64,000 nt of DNA, from the NCBI GenBank assembly GCA_905181585.1, contig CAJIYG010000007.1:1-64000 (forward strand), written 5' to 3'. The translations under genes and the position numbers were made by a program. The stretch is from an uncultured Flavobacteriales bacterium. GTDB lineage: Bacteria; Bacteroidota; Bacteroidia; Flavobacteriales; BACL11. The notes beneath the pieces were generated by a model, which saw only the letters and a program-made list of their open reading frames with translations, did not search any database and had not been told where the DNA came from. Below, piece by piece: positions 43,575 to 53,276 of the stretch. How positions within the stretch are numbered: position 1 is the first letter of the stretch; each line of letters begins with the position of its first letter.

Positions 43575-44114
43575 ATGAAAAGCACAATTGTAGAATATGA
43601 TTCAATAATAAAAAAATGTGAGGACATTTTTGCTAAAAAAATGAAAGATTATGGCAGTGCATGGAGAATTCTTAGAATTAGCTCTCTAACTGATCAAATT
43701 TTTATTAAAGCACAGAGAATTAGAAGTATAGAAAGTAAAGGTGTGCAAAAAATTGATGAAGGTGCACTAAATGAATTTATTGGTATAGTAAATTATGCAA
43801 TAATTGGTTTAATACAGCTAGATTTAGGTGTTTCTGAACAATCTGAAGATTTAGAATTTCAATCTGTTATGAAAATGTTTAGAAAGCATTCTGTTATTTC
43901 TAAGGATTTAATGATTAATAAGAATCATGATTATGGTGAGGCATGGCGTGATATGAGAGTTAGTTCATTAACAGATTTAATTTTACAAAAATTACTTCGA
44001 GTAAAACAAATAGAAGATAATAATGGAAATACATTAATTTCTGAAGGTGTTGATGCTAATTATCTTGATATGTTAAATTATGCTGTTTTTGCATTAATTA
44101 AATTAAGTAAATAA
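43575..44114 (+). CDS. DUF1599 protein with an internal duplication
   Basis: A 179-residue DUF1599 protein of unknown function. It consists of two similar halves. Residues about 15-85 contain MKDYGSAWRILRISSLTDQIF and AIIGLIQL, and residues about 110-178 contain NHDYGEAWRDMRVSSLTDLIL and AVFALIKL. Each copy carries a DYGxAWRxxRxSSLTDxI motif, suggesting a pseudosymmetric fold with two equivalent sites, similar to all-alpha nucleotide pyrophosphohydrolase-like proteins (inference). In Bacteroidota it is usually linked with folP and a BT_3928-type protein, exactly as here. Confidence 0.88.
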   Translation: MKSTIVEYDSIIKKCEDIFAKKMKDYGSAWRILRISSLTDQIFIKAQRIRSIESKGVQKIDEGALNEFIGIVNYAIIGLIQLDLGVSEQSEDLEFQSVMKMFRKHSVISKDLMINKNHDYGEAWRDMRVSSLTDLILQKLLRVKQIEDNNGNTLISEGVDANYLDMLNYAVFALIKLSK

Positions 44115-44115
44115 T

Positions 44116-45054
44116 ATGAATATATTTATAAATAAACTACCCCTATTAACAAGGGTTTTAATCTCTGCTCTTTTTCTTCTTTCAGCCTTGGCTAAACTTT
44201 ACCCTACACCGCTTTATGGTATTACGAAAGTTTTTGAAGAAGGGCAATTAATTCCAATGGGGTTTAGTGAAGGTTTGGCTCCTTTTATATCTAGAATAAT
44301 TATTGGATTTGAGTTTTTTATTGCCTTTGCAATTTTGCAACGTAATTACATAAAAAAATTAGTAGTTCCTTCAACTATTTTACTTTTATTGATTTTCAGT
44401 ATCGATTTATCTATTAAAATATTTAGTGGAGATACTGAAAATTGTGGCTGCTTTGGTCAGTTAATTCCAATGACACCATTGGAAGCTTTAATAAAAAATA
44501 TTTTTACATTATTATTGTTATTTTATATTTATAAAAATGTAGAAGATAAGAAGGATAGTAATTTTCTTTTATTGCTTTCTTCATATTTATTGATATTGGT
44601 TATGATGTTTTCTTTATTACCTATTCCATCTAATTCTAGTGCAAAACAGATGTCTAGTTTTTCTAGCTATGTTGAAAAAGATTTTGATATTAATAATGGT
44701 AAAAAAATCCTTTGTTTTTTTGATGCTGGTTGTGAGCATTGTATGGATGCAGCTAAATCTCTTACAAGTATTTCAGAAGAAATTATTGATTTTCCTGATG
44801 TACATATAGTTTTTTCAGATACTGAAGAAGCTAAGATTCCTGATTTTTTAAATTACGCTGGTAAAGATTATTCTTATCAGGTAGTAGCTTTTTATAATCC
44901 TGATGATGAAATAAATAGTTATCTTGAAATTCTTGGTTTCGAATATGAAAATCCAGTTGTGATTTATTTAAATAATGGTAATCAAATGAGGTTTTTTGAT
45001 GGTACATCATCCAATCAATTTGTTGAAGAAGATTTTAAAAATATTTTCAAATAA
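44116..45054 (+). CDS. BT_3928-type DoxX/MauE membrane protein with thioredoxin-like C-terminus
   Basis: A 312-residue membrane protein. The N-terminal half has four to five helices with the DoxX/MauE character (LLSALAKLYPTP, FEFFIAFAILQR, ENCGCFGQLIPMTP). The C-terminal half after residue 190 looks like a thioredoxin fold with the CxxC motif CEHC (FDAGCEHCMDAAKSL). This pairing resembles systems that pass reducing equivalents between membrane and periplasm. It follows the DUF1599 gene by one base, and the ABC permease is 13 bases downstream. Function beyond redox character is unknown to me. Confidence 0.85.
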   Translation: MNIFINKLPLLTRVLISALFLLSALAKLYPTPLYGITKVFEEGQLIPMGFSEGLAPFISRIIIGFEFFIAFAILQRNYIKKLVVPSTILLLLIFSIDLSIKIFSGDTENCGCFGQLIPMTPLEALIKNIFTLLLLFYIYKNVEDKKDSNFLLLLSSYLLILVMMFSLLPIPSNSSAKQMSSFSSYVEKDFDINNGKKILCFFDAGCEHCMDAAKSLTSISEEIIDFPDVHIVFSDTEEAKIPDFLNYAGKDYSYQVVAFYNPDDEINSYLEILGFEYENPVVIYLNNGNQMRFFDGTSSNQFVEEDFKNIFK

Positions 45055-45067
45055 ATAATTTCTATAA

Positions 45068-46147
45068 TTGTATTCATATATTTTAAAAAAAATACTCTAC
45101 TCTTCTCTAGTAATTTATGGAGTTTTAACGGTAGTTTTCTTTCTTTTTAATATTTTGCCTGGTGATCCCGCCAGAATGATGTTAGATAAAAGGGAGGATT
45201 CTAAGCAATTAGAATTAATTAAAATAAAGTATGGTTTTGACAAGCCTATTCTACATCAGTATTTCTATTATTTAAATGATGTCTCTCCCCTTTCTTTTCA
45301 TGAAACTATTGATGAAAAATCTCTCAATTATTTAGATGAGAAAAAATATAATTTTACAAAAATTTATGATTTTAATCATACAGCTATAGTTTTTAAATTT
45401 CCTTATCTAAGAACTTCTTTTATTAAAACTGGCATGCCAGTTACTAAGATAATTTCTTCTACTTTTTTTAACACCTTTTTTCTCGCTTGCGCTTCCATAA
45501 TATTTGCTTTAATTTTTGGTGTTTTGTTTGGTGTTGTAAGTGCATTAGCTAAAGATTCTTTTTTTGATAGATTTTTATTATATTTTTCAGTTGTAGGAAT
45601 GGCTCTGCCTTCTTTTTTTAGTTCAATAATTGTTGCATGGGTTTTTGGCTATTTACTTCATAATTACACTGGTTTAAATATGTATGGTAGTTTATATGAA
45701 CTTGATGATTACGGTGTTTCTAATTCACTAGTATTAAAAAACCTTATTCTACCCGCTTTTACTTTAGGTATTAGACCTTTAGCAGTAATTGTACAATTAT
45801 CTAGAAATTCACTTTTAGAGGTTTTGTCAATGGATTATATTAGAACAGCTCACGCAAAGGGTCTAAATAAAAAAATAGTTATTTTTAAGCATGCTTTACG
45901 AAACTCTTTAAATCCTGTAATAACAGCTGTTTCAGGTTGGTTTGCTTCTTTACTAGCTGGAGCAGTTTTTGTGGAATATATTTTTGCATGGAATGGACTT
46001 GGAAAAGAAATTGTTGATGCATTAAATAATATGGACCTTCCAGTTGTTATGGGCTCAGTTTTATTTATATCAGTGATTTTTATAGTTATTAATATTTTAG
46101 TTGATATAATTTATATGTTAGTTGATCCCCGTATTAAAATAGAATAA
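45068..46147 (+). CDS. ABC transporter permease, DppB/OppB type
   Basis: A 359-residue inner-membrane permease of the peptide/nickel class. It begins at a TTG codon: MYSYILKKILYSSLVIYGVLTVVFF is the family's first helix, and the next in-frame ATG would delete it. The first periplasmic region contains NILPGDPARMM; the coupling helix motif is DYIRTAHAKGLNKKIVIFKHALRNSL at about 255, as expected for DppB. About six membrane helices. No DppC, ATPase or binding protein is adjacent: the neighbours are a thioredoxin-like protein and tpiA. It therefore must assemble with partners encoded elsewhere. The substrate is unknown. Confidence 0.88.
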   Translation: MYSYILKKILYSSLVIYGVLTVVFFLFNILPGDPARMMLDKREDSKQLELIKIKYGFDKPILHQYFYYLNDVSPLSFHETIDEKSLNYLDEKKYNFTKIYDFNHTAIVFKFPYLRTSFIKTGMPVTKIISSTFFNTFFLACASIIFALIFGVLFGVVSALAKDSFFDRFLLYFSVVGMALPSFFSSIIVAWVFGYLLHNYTGLNMYGSLYELDDYGVSNSLVLKNLILPAFTLGIRPLAVIVQLSRNSLLEVLSMDYIRTAHAKGLNKKIVIFKHALRNSLNPVITAVSGWFASLLAGAVFVEYIFAWNGLGKEIVDALNNMDLPVVMGSVLFISVIFIVINILVDIIYMLVDPRIKIE

Positions 46148-46151
46148 AATT

Positions 46152-46907
46152 ATGAGAAAAAAATATATTATAGGAAATTGGAAAATGAATTTGTCAAAAA
46201 ATGAGGCCTTAAGTCTTGTAAAAGAAACTATTTCTGTAGTAGATGGAAATGTTAAAGCGAATATTGTGTTTGCACCACCTTTTATTTTTCTAAATGAAAT
46301 CAGCGATTTGTGTAAAATTAAATCTGGCTTTAGTGTATCAGCTCAAGATTGTAGTTCAAATGAGTTAGGTGCTTTTACAGGTGAAGTATCATCAAAAATG
46401 ATTAGTTCAGCAGGAGTTTCTTATGTTATTATTGGACACTCAGAAAGAAGAAGTAATTTTAAAGAAACAGATGAGATTTTAAATTTAAAAATCCAACAAG
46501 CTTTACAAAATAAATTACAGATTATTTTTTGTTGTGGAGAAACTCTTGAGCAAAGAGAAAATGACTCTTATTTAGATATTATTTCTACACAATTATCTAA
46601 TACAATTTTTAAGCTTGGTGTTGATTCTTTCAAAAATATTATTATTGCGTACGAACCAATATGGGCAATTGGAACTGGAAAAACAGCATCATCATTACAA
46701 GCTCAAGAGATGCATGCTTATATTAGATCCTTAATTTCAAATAATTTTGATAAAAATATTTCAGATAATACATCTGTAATTTATGGAGGGAGTTGCAAAC
46801 CTTCAAATGCAAAAGAGATATTTGAGCAAGATGATATTGATGGTGGATTAATCGGAGGTGCATCTTTAAATTCATCAGATTTTATTTCCTTAATCAAGTT
46901 GTTTTAA
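46152..46907 (+). CDS. tpiA: Triose-phosphate isomerase
   Basis: A 251-residue glycolytic enzyme interconverting dihydroxyacetone phosphate and glyceraldehyde 3-phosphate. Lys12 region is GNWKMN, the catalytic His is in IIGHSERR at about 95, the catalytic Glu in AYEPIWAIGTGKTAS at about 167, and the phosphate loop in GGSCKPSNA and GGLIGGASL. Complete and of usual length. The ATG of prmA overlaps its stop by one base. Confidence 0.97.
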   Translation: MRKKYIIGNWKMNLSKNEALSLVKETISVVDGNVKANIVFAPPFIFLNEISDLCKIKSGFSVSAQDCSSNELGAFTGEVSSKMISSAGVSYVIIGHSERRSNFKETDEILNLKIQQALQNKLQIIFCCGETLEQRENDSYLDIISTQLSNTIFKLGVDSFKNIIIAYEPIWAIGTGKTASSLQAQEMHAYIRSLISNNFDKNISDNTSVIYGGSCKPSNAKEIFEQDDIDGGLIGGASLNSSDFISLIKLF

Positions 46908-47737
46908 TGGCTTATACAGAATTAATTATTGAGTTAGAAACTATGCAGCCCTTTGCTGATATTCTTGTAGCTAGATTAAATGAAATTAATTATGAAACTT
47001 TTTCTTTAGAAGAAAATATTCTTAAATGTTACATTAAAACCTCAGTGATTCAAAAAAATGATACAATTGATATAATTTTAAGCTTATCACAACAGACTAA
47101 AATAAATTATTCTTTTAAAGACATAGAAAAGAAAAATTGGAATGCTAATTGGGAACAAAGTTTTAGTCCTGTAAAAATAAATTCACATTGCATTATTAGA
47201 GCAGACTTTCATAAAGAAGATAAAAATATTAAGCATGAAATAATTATTACTCCCAAAATGTCTTTTGGAACTGGTCATCATGAAACAACTTTTTTAATGT
47301 TAAACGAGATATTTAATATTAATGTTTCAAAACTAAACATATTAGATATGGGTAGTGGAACTGGAGTTTTATCAATATTATCATCTAAGTTAGGAGCTAA
47401 AACAATATTAGCTATTGATATTGATGAATGGGCTTATGAGAATTCTATTGAAAATTCTTTATTAAATAACACTAATAATATTAAATTTTTGAAAGGAGAT
47501 ATTTCTTTAATTGAAAATAAAACTTTTGATTGTGTTCTAGCAAATATTAATAGAAATATTATTTTGAGAGATTTAGTAAAGTATTATAAATTACTAATTA
47601 ATGGGGGTAAATTATTAATTAGTGGTTTTTTAGTAGAAGATTTTGATTTAGTTTATAAAAAAATAAATAAAATTGGTTTTAAATTAATTAATAAAAAAAA
47701 TAAAAATAAATGGTTAATGTTACATTTAGAAAAATAA
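46907..47737 (+). CDS. prmA: Ribosomal protein L11 methyltransferase
   Basis: A 276-residue SAM-dependent methyltransferase that trimethylates L11, whose gene rplK is at 23.1 kb. The N-terminal substrate-binding domain (about 1-100, WNANWEQSFSPVKI) is followed by the PrmA signature FGTGHHETTFLML, motif I LDMGSGTGVLSI at about 145, and VLANINRNI at about 205. Overlaps tpiA by one base; the next gene starts 28 bases inside its 3' end. Confidence 0.95.
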   Translation: MAYTELIIELETMQPFADILVARLNEINYETFSLEENILKCYIKTSVIQKNDTIDIILSLSQQTKINYSFKDIEKKNWNANWEQSFSPVKINSHCIIRADFHKEDKNIKHEIIITPKMSFGTGHHETTFLMLNEIFNINVSKLNILDMGSGTGVLSILSSKLGAKTILAIDIDEWAYENSIENSLLNNTNNIKFLKGDISLIENKTFDCVLANINRNIILRDLVKYYKLLINGGKLLISGFLVEDFDLVYKKINKIGFKLINKKNKNKWLMLHLEK

Positions 47738-50700
47738 GATTATCTCTTGGTTTTGTATTATTCATTTGTTCTTTTATACTAAACGCACAAAATAAAATCA
47801 ATTCATTTTCAACTGATTTTGGGATATTTGTTAATGAGCTAAATGATTTTATGAATTCTTCTGACAATTCTGAATTAAAGGAAACTTATAAGTCATTTAA
47901 GAAATTATCTAATAATAGTTTCTCTGAAAAGCAAAAGGAAAATATTATTAAAATATCTAACTTAATGCTTAAAAAGAGATTACGAGCTAAGCCGCACTTT
48001 AACCAGTTCTTATTATCACTTAATACTTTGAAAAAGCAATCTCTTGACAATAATTTTATTGATGATTGGCTCTTAATTAATTACAAAGTCTTAAATGATT
48101 TTTCTACAAAAAAATTATTGATGTTTTTTTACTTTACTATTGATTTAGTTGAGAATAATGTTTTAAGAAGTTCAAAAACTACTAAATGGAGTATTTCTAA
48201 TTCGAATTATCATTTTGCTATTGATAATGATGGACCTTATGTTGTATTCCCTTCTAACTTGACATTAACTTGTTTTTCTAATGGTGGCACTCTAAATCTC
48301 TATAACACAAAAGGAAGTTACTATCCAATTATTAATGAATGGATTGGTTTTGGAGGTAATATGAATTGGGAAAAGAAATTAATTTCTGCTGATTCTATTT
48401 TTGTTAATATTAAAAAATATAAAATTGATACTAGAACAACTGTTATTAAAGCAGATTCTGTTTCTTTTATTAATAAGAAAATGTTTAATAGACCCATAGC
48501 TGGGGTGTTTATTGATAAAATTTCTAAGGGAAAACAAATTAATAATTATCCCAAGTTTACTTCTTACAGAAAGGATATTATTATCAAAGATATATATCCA
48601 AATGTAGACTATAAAGGAGGTTATAAACTTCAAGGAAAAGAATTTATTGCAGATGGAGGGGATTATGCTCAAGCTAGAATTATTTTTAATAAAAATGGAA
48701 AAACTGTTTTTGTCGCTAATGCTAATAAATTTATTTTGGGAGGTGATAATATAAAATCCTCAAATGTTGGAATTAAAATATTTTTTGACCAAGACTCGTT
48801 ATATCATTCTAATCTAAAGTTCTCATATGATAATATAAATAGAAAACTACAACTTATTAGCAATAGTAATGAAAGTTCTGGAGCACCAATGCTAAACACT
48901 TATCATCAATTAAATATGAATTTTGAATTATTACAATGGAATATTGATGAAAATATTATGACGTTTGGCTCTTTGCCTGGAACCTCTGAGTCTATTATTA
49001 ATTTTGAGTCTGTTGACATGTATCTTGAAAGAAGGTTTGATCAACTTCAAGGTATTGATCAAATTCATCCTCTTATTTTAGTAATGAATTATATGGAAGC
49101 AAAAAATGAAAATCAATTTTTTGTTGAAGACTTTGCTAAGTATGCTAGATTTCCACTAGTTCAAATTCAACATTTTTTAATGGACCTAGCTAATAAAGGT
49201 TTTCTTTTTTATGACTTTTCTGAAGAAAAAATTTCTGTTTTACCAAGCTTGAAACGTTATGTTTTAGCTAAATCTAAACAAGGAGATTATGATGTGTTGC
49301 AATTCAAATCACAGATTAAAAGCTCTTCTAACCTAATAGTAAATGCTGCTTTAGACATAATTTCTAAAGATTTAATTATTAGAGGAATTAATAGAATTTC
49401 AGTGAGTGATTCTCAAAAAGTTATTTTTTACCCCTATGGTGGTGAAATTAAAATTCTTAAGGACAGAGACTTTATATTTAACGGAAGGATTTTAGCAGGT
49501 AATGGAAGAGTAAATTTATATGGCAAAGATTTTAATTTTAAATATCAAGATTTTAAAGTTGATTTACAGCAAATTGATTCTGTGCAACTTTCTGTTCCCA
49601 TTCAGCCAATTGAGTTAGATATGTATAATAATCAAAAATTAACTCGTGTAAAAACAGTTATAGAAGCTGGTACTGGTGAACTTGTTATTGATGATGCTTC
49701 TAATAAATCTGGTCTTAGAAAAGAAGTTTTCCCTAATTACCCAATTTTTAAAAGCTATAATGATTCATATGTTTATTATGATCAACCATCTGTTTATGGT
49801 GGTGTTTATAATAGAGAGAATTTTTCCTTTCACATACTTCCATTTGAAATTGATAGTGTTGAAAGTTATACAGGAAAGGGCTTATGGTTTGCTGGTACTT
49901 TTGAGTCTTCAGGAATATTCCCTGTTTTTGATGATACATTGCGTATGCAAGATGATTATTCTTTAGGCTTTACAAGAGAGGCTCCAAAATCTGGTTTTGA
50001 TATTTATAATGGTACAGCTAAATATTTTAAGACTATTAATTTAAGTCACAAAGGGTTAAAAGGTTATGGGAAATTAGAATACCTAACTTCAATTTTATAT
50101 GTTAAAGAAATGATTTTTTTCCCTGACTCATCAAATATTCTAGCTAATTCTTTTGTTTTAGAAAAAGTAACTAAAGGAATTGAGTTTCCTTCTGTCAGAA
50201 ATACATCTTCATATGCTCATTTTCGTCCATATAATAACAATATGCGAATTAGTTCTCTTGGTAATAAATTTAATTTTTACGATAGTATAGCTAACTTTGA
50301 AGGTGATATAACTTTACAGCCAATAGGTCTTACTGGTAAGGGGAAAATGACATTAGATCTTTCTGAAATTTCTTCTGAATTATTCTCTTATAATTCTGAT
50401 TGGTTTAAGGCTGACAAAGCAGATTTAAATGTATTTGAGAAATCTGGAGATTTAGCTTTTTTAGCAAAAGATCTAAGAACTAATATAGACTTAAGTACCA
50501 GAACTGGCTTATTTTATTCTAATGGTTCTAGTTCTTATGTTACTTTACCTGCAAATAATTTTATTTGCTACATAGATAAGTTAGAATGGAATATGGATAA
50601 GCAGAAATTAAATTTAAGTCAATCTGAAGAAAGTGCTAATTCAGGCTCTAGATTTGTTTCTATAGACCCTAAACAAGATTCCTTATCATTTACCGCTAAA

Positions 50701-52152
50701 TATGCTAACTATAGTTTAACTGATAATATAATTTATAGCTCTGGCGTTGATTCATTATTAGTTGCTGATGCAATAATTTATCCAGACTCAGGATTATTAA
50801 CTGTAAGAAAAAATGCAGAAATTTCGCCTATTTATAATTCATTACTAATTGCTGATAACCTTACAAGATATCATACTTTTTCAAATGCAACTATAAAAAT
50901 AAATAGTGCAAATAATTTTCAAGCAAGTGGAGATTATATTTACATAAATGCTTTAGATAAAAAACAAAAAGTTTTCTTTAAAAATTTATCAATTAATGAA
51001 GATACTATTACATATGGTATTGCCGATGTAAAGGGGTCTGATTTATTTCAAATTGATGAAACTTTTGATTTCAAAGGAAGTCTTAATCTTAATGGAGATA
51101 GAAAGGAATTAGAATTTGATGGTTTTTTTAGAATCAATCATAATTGTAATAATTTTTCAAAAGAGTGGATAAAGTTCAAGTCTTTCGTTGATCCTTTTAA
51201 TATTTCATTTAATTTAGATTCTGTTATTTATAATGATAATCAGCAAAAGCTTTCTACAGGAATTATGATGAGTTTGGACTCTACAAAAATTTATTCTACT
51301 TTTTTAAGTATTAAAGATAGAGCTATTGATCCGTCATTAATTAAATCATCTTCAAAAGTTAGTTATAATGCTAATACAAGTGAGTTTATAGTTGGATTAA
51401 ATGATTCTACTGAGAATTATTTTATTTTAAATAATAAATCATGTGAAACATATGGAGCTGGTGAAATTGATTTGAATATTGATTTAGGTAGAGTTGATGT
51501 TAAATCTATAGGAGTTTTATCCAATCTTAAAGAAAATACATTACAAGAGTTTAGTGGTTTTTTTATGCTTGATTTTCTCTTTTCTAAAAAAGCAATTCAG
51601 GTAATGGCTGACGATATTTTTTCAGCTCCTGGAGACGACATTTTTGAATATACTAATCTTTATAAGAATAATCTATTGTATCTGGTTGGATCTGAACAAA
51701 AGGAAGAGTTAATGATTGATCTTGAAATGAATGATGAGTATAGTAAACTGCCAGAGGAAATGTTATTTACTTTATCATTTTCTGATATTACATTTAAATG
51801 GAATAACATGAAGAAAGCATATGTTTCTGTTGGAGATATTGGTTTAGGAAATATTCTTAATAATCAGATTCACGGTGTGATGGATGGGTATATTTTAATT
51901 GAAAAAGGGAGGAATTCAGATATACTTACTATATATCTTCAAACTGAATTCTATGATGAGTATTATTTTGTTTACAATAATGGTTTAATGCGATCAGTGT
52001 CAACTAACCCAGATTTTAATTTAGCTATTTCTGATGTTAATGATAATAAAAGAAAAGCCCCTCAAGAAAGAGGTAAAAAACCTTATCGTTATATGCTAGC
52101 TCAAGAAGATGCACCTGAGAAATTTGTAAAAAGAATTAAGAAGGAATTTTAA
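47710..52152 (+). CDS. Large secreted/envelope protein of unknown function (1480 aa)
   Basis: I do not recognise a named family with certainty. The start ATG at 47710 lies inside prmA and gives a signal peptide (about residues 1-26, ending ILNAQ). The protein is then almost all short beta-strands with many Ser, Asn, Asp and aromatic residues, apart from one helical insert at about residues 440-525 (MEAKNENQFFVEDFAKYARF). Repeated strand patterns recall the beta-jellyroll of LptA/LptD-type OstA domains (for example DFIFNGRILAGNGRVNLYGKDFNFKY and AIIYPDSGLLTVRKNAEISPI), which is inference. The C-terminus is basic (KRIKKEF) with no T9SS sorting domain. The frame is open for 4.4 kb with the local AT-rich codon use, so it is a real gene. 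It is co-oriented with prmA and plsY. Confidence 0.85.
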   Translation: MVNVTFRKIRLSLGFVLFICSFILNAQNKINSFSTDFGIFVNELNDFMNSSDNSELKETYKSFKKLSNNSFSEKQKENIIKISNLMLKKRLRAKPHFNQFLLSLNTLKKQSLDNNFIDDWLLINYKVLNDFSTKKLLMFFYFTIDLVENNVLRSSKTTKWSISNSNYHFAIDNDGPYVVFPSNLTLTCFSNGGTLNLYNTKGSYYPIINEWIGFGGNMNWEKKLISADSIFVNIKKYKIDTRTTVIKADSVSFINKKMFNRPIAGVFIDKISKGKQINNYPKFTSYRKDIIIKDIYPNVDYKGGYKLQGKEFIADGGDYAQARIIFNKNGKTVFVANANKFILGGDNIKSSNVGIKIFFDQDSLYHSNLKFSYDNINRKLQLISNSNESSGAPMLNTYHQLNMNFELLQWNIDENIMTFGSLPGTSESIINFESVDMYLERRFDQLQGIDQIHPLILVMNYMEAKNENQFFVEDFAKYARFPLVQIQHFLMDLANKGFLFYDFSEEKISVLPSLKRYVLAKSKQGDYDVLQFKSQIKSSSNLIVNAALDIISKDLIIRGINRISVSDSQKVIFYPYGGEIKILKDRDFIFNGRILAGNGRVNLYGKDFNFKYQDFKVDLQQIDSVQLSVPIQPIELDMYNNQKLTRVKTVIEAGTGELVIDDASNKSGLRKEVFPNYPIFKSYNDSYVYYDQPSVYGGVYNRENFSFHILPFEIDSVESYTGKGLWFAGTFESSGIFPVFDDTLRMQDDYSLGFTREAPKSGFDIYNGTAKYFKTINLSHKGLKGYGKLEYLTSILYVKEMIFFPDSSNILANSFVLEKVTKGIEFPSVRNTSSYAHFRPYNNNMRISSLGNKFNFYDSIANFEGDITLQPIGLTGKGKMTLDLSEISSELFSYNSDWFKADKADLNVFEKSGDLAFLAKDLRTNIDLSTRTGLFYSNGSSSYVTLPANNFICYIDKLEWNMDKQKLNLSQSEESANSGSRFVSIDPKQDSLSFTAKYANYSLTDNIIYSSGVDSLLVADAIIYPDSGLLTVRKNAEISPIYNSLLIADNLTRYHTFSNATIKINSANNFQASGDYIYINALDKKQKVFFKNLSINEDTITYGIADVKGSDLFQIDETFDFKGSLNLNGDRKELEFDGFFRINHNCNNFSKEWIKFKSFVDPFNISFNLDSVIYNDNQQKLSTGIMMSLDSTKIYSTFLSIKDRAIDPSLIKSSSKVSYNANTSEFIVGLNDSTENYFILNNKSCETYGAGEIDLNIDLGRVDVKSIGVLSNLKENTLQEFSGFFMLDFLFSKKAIQVMADDIFSAPGDDIFEYTNLYKNNLLYLVGSEQKEELMIDLEMNDEYSKLPEEMLFTLSFSDITFKWNNMKKAYVSVGDIGLGNILNNQIHGVMDGYILIEKGRNSDILTIYLQTEFYDEYYFVYNNGLMRSVSTNPDFNLAISDVNDNKRKAPQERGKKPYRYMLAQEDAPEKFVKRIKKEF

Positions 52153-52173
52153 TTATTATCTTGCGCAAATTTT

Positions 52174-52818
52174 ATGATAGAATTAGAATATATTTATTTT
52201 ATACTTATTGCCTATTTATTAGGCTCTTTTCCATCTGCAATCTTAATCGGAAAGATTTTTTATAAAATTGATGTAAGAGAATTTGGAAGTGGAAATGCTG
52301 GAGCTACAAACACATTTAGAGTTTTAGGAAAAAAAGCAGGTTTGCCAGTTTTATTTTTAGATGTTTTAAAAGGTTTTCTTTCTGTTAATTTAATTGCTTT
52401 CTTAGATTTAATTCCTTTCTCAATAGACGGTATCTTTGAACTTCAGCTCACTTTTGGTATTGCAGCTGTTATTGGGCATTTGTTTCCAGTTTTTACTGGA
52501 TTCCGAGGAGGCAAAGGTATCGCAACATTACTTGGAATTTTAATAGGGATTCATCCAACTGCAGCTATTTGCTCCTCTTTAGTTTTTATCATTATTTTCT
52601 TAATATTTAAATTTGTTTCACTTGCTTCTATTATAGCTTCATTGTCTTTTCCTATTTTGATATATTTATTATCAGATTCTACACCTAATTCATTAATTAT
52701 TTTTTCTATTTTTGTTCCTGTATTATCTTTAATCACACATCAAAAAAACATTGAAAGATTAGTTAGAGGTGAAGAAACTAAAGCTAAAATTTTAAAAAAG
52801 AAAAAAAATGACAAATAA
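52174..52818 (+). CDS. plsY: Acyl-phosphate:glycerol-3-phosphate acyltransferase PlsY
   Basis: A 214-residue membrane enzyme that starts phospholipid synthesis by moving the acyl group from acyl-phosphate to glycerol 3-phosphate. Conserved loops are SFPSAILIGK, GSGNAGATNTFRVLGKKAG (about 37-55), GHLFPVFTGFRGGKGIAT (about 101-118) and, less clearly, the third motif near the C-terminal helices. About five membrane helices. The clpS ATG overlaps its 3' end by 11 bases. Confidence 0.95.
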   Translation: MIELEYIYFILIAYLLGSFPSAILIGKIFYKIDVREFGSGNAGATNTFRVLGKKAGLPVLFLDVLKGFLSVNLIAFLDLIPFSIDGIFELQLTFGIAAVIGHLFPVFTGFRGGKGIATLLGILIGIHPTAAICSSLVFIIIFLIFKFVSLASIIASLSFPILIYLLSDSTPNSLIIFSIFVPVLSLITHQKNIERLVRGEETKAKILKKKKNDK

Positions 52819-53077
52819 ATCAGATAGTACTGATAGAATTAATAAAAAAGGGGTTGCTTTTAAAACACTTTATTTAATCAATGATGATTTTAATAGTTTT
52901 GATCATGTAATTGATTGTCTCGTTGCTATTTGTGATCATAATCCAATACAAGCTGAGCAATCTGCACTGCTAACTCATTATAAAGGAAGGTGTGATATTT
53001 TAAAGGGAGAATTGGAAAATCTAGAGCCTATTAAAGAAGATTTGCTCCTCTATGGACTTTATGTTGAAATAATTTAA
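52808..53077 (+). CDS. clpS: ClpS-type ATP-dependent Clp protease adaptor
   Basis: An 89-residue adaptor that delivers N-degron substrates to ClpA/C. The core motif begins TLYLINDDFNSFDHVIDCLVAI, with the NDD that caps the N-terminal residue pocket, and ends HYKGRCDILKGE. The N-terminal tail is short (about 17 residues) and charged. It overlaps plsY by 11 bases, suggesting translational coupling. Confidence 0.93.
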   Translation: MTNKSDSTDRINKKGVAFKTLYLINDDFNSFDHVIDCLVAICDHNPIQAEQSALLTHYKGRCDILKGELENLEPIKEDLLLYGLYVEII

Positions 53078-53101
53078 TCTATTATAATTTTTATAGTTTT
53101 T

Positions 53102-53175
53102 GGCTCTGTAGCTTAACTGGATAGAGCACCTGATTACGAATCAGGAGGTTAGGGGTTCGAATCCCTTCAGAGTCA
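53102..53175 (+). tRNA. tRNA-Arg (anticodon ACG)
   Basis: A 74-base cloverleaf with acceptor GGCTCTG/CAGAGTC (one G-T) and anticodon ACG in ATTACGAAT, expected to be edited to ICG by TadA. It lies 24 bases after clpS and has no nearby own promoter that I can see. Confidence 0.94.
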
Positions 53176-53276
53176 CAATTATTCATATTTTAAATATTTT
53201 TTAAATTAATTTAATTCTACATCCTATCATAATTAGTATAAAATTAGTGATGAATAAATTAGATTTTAACTAATTT

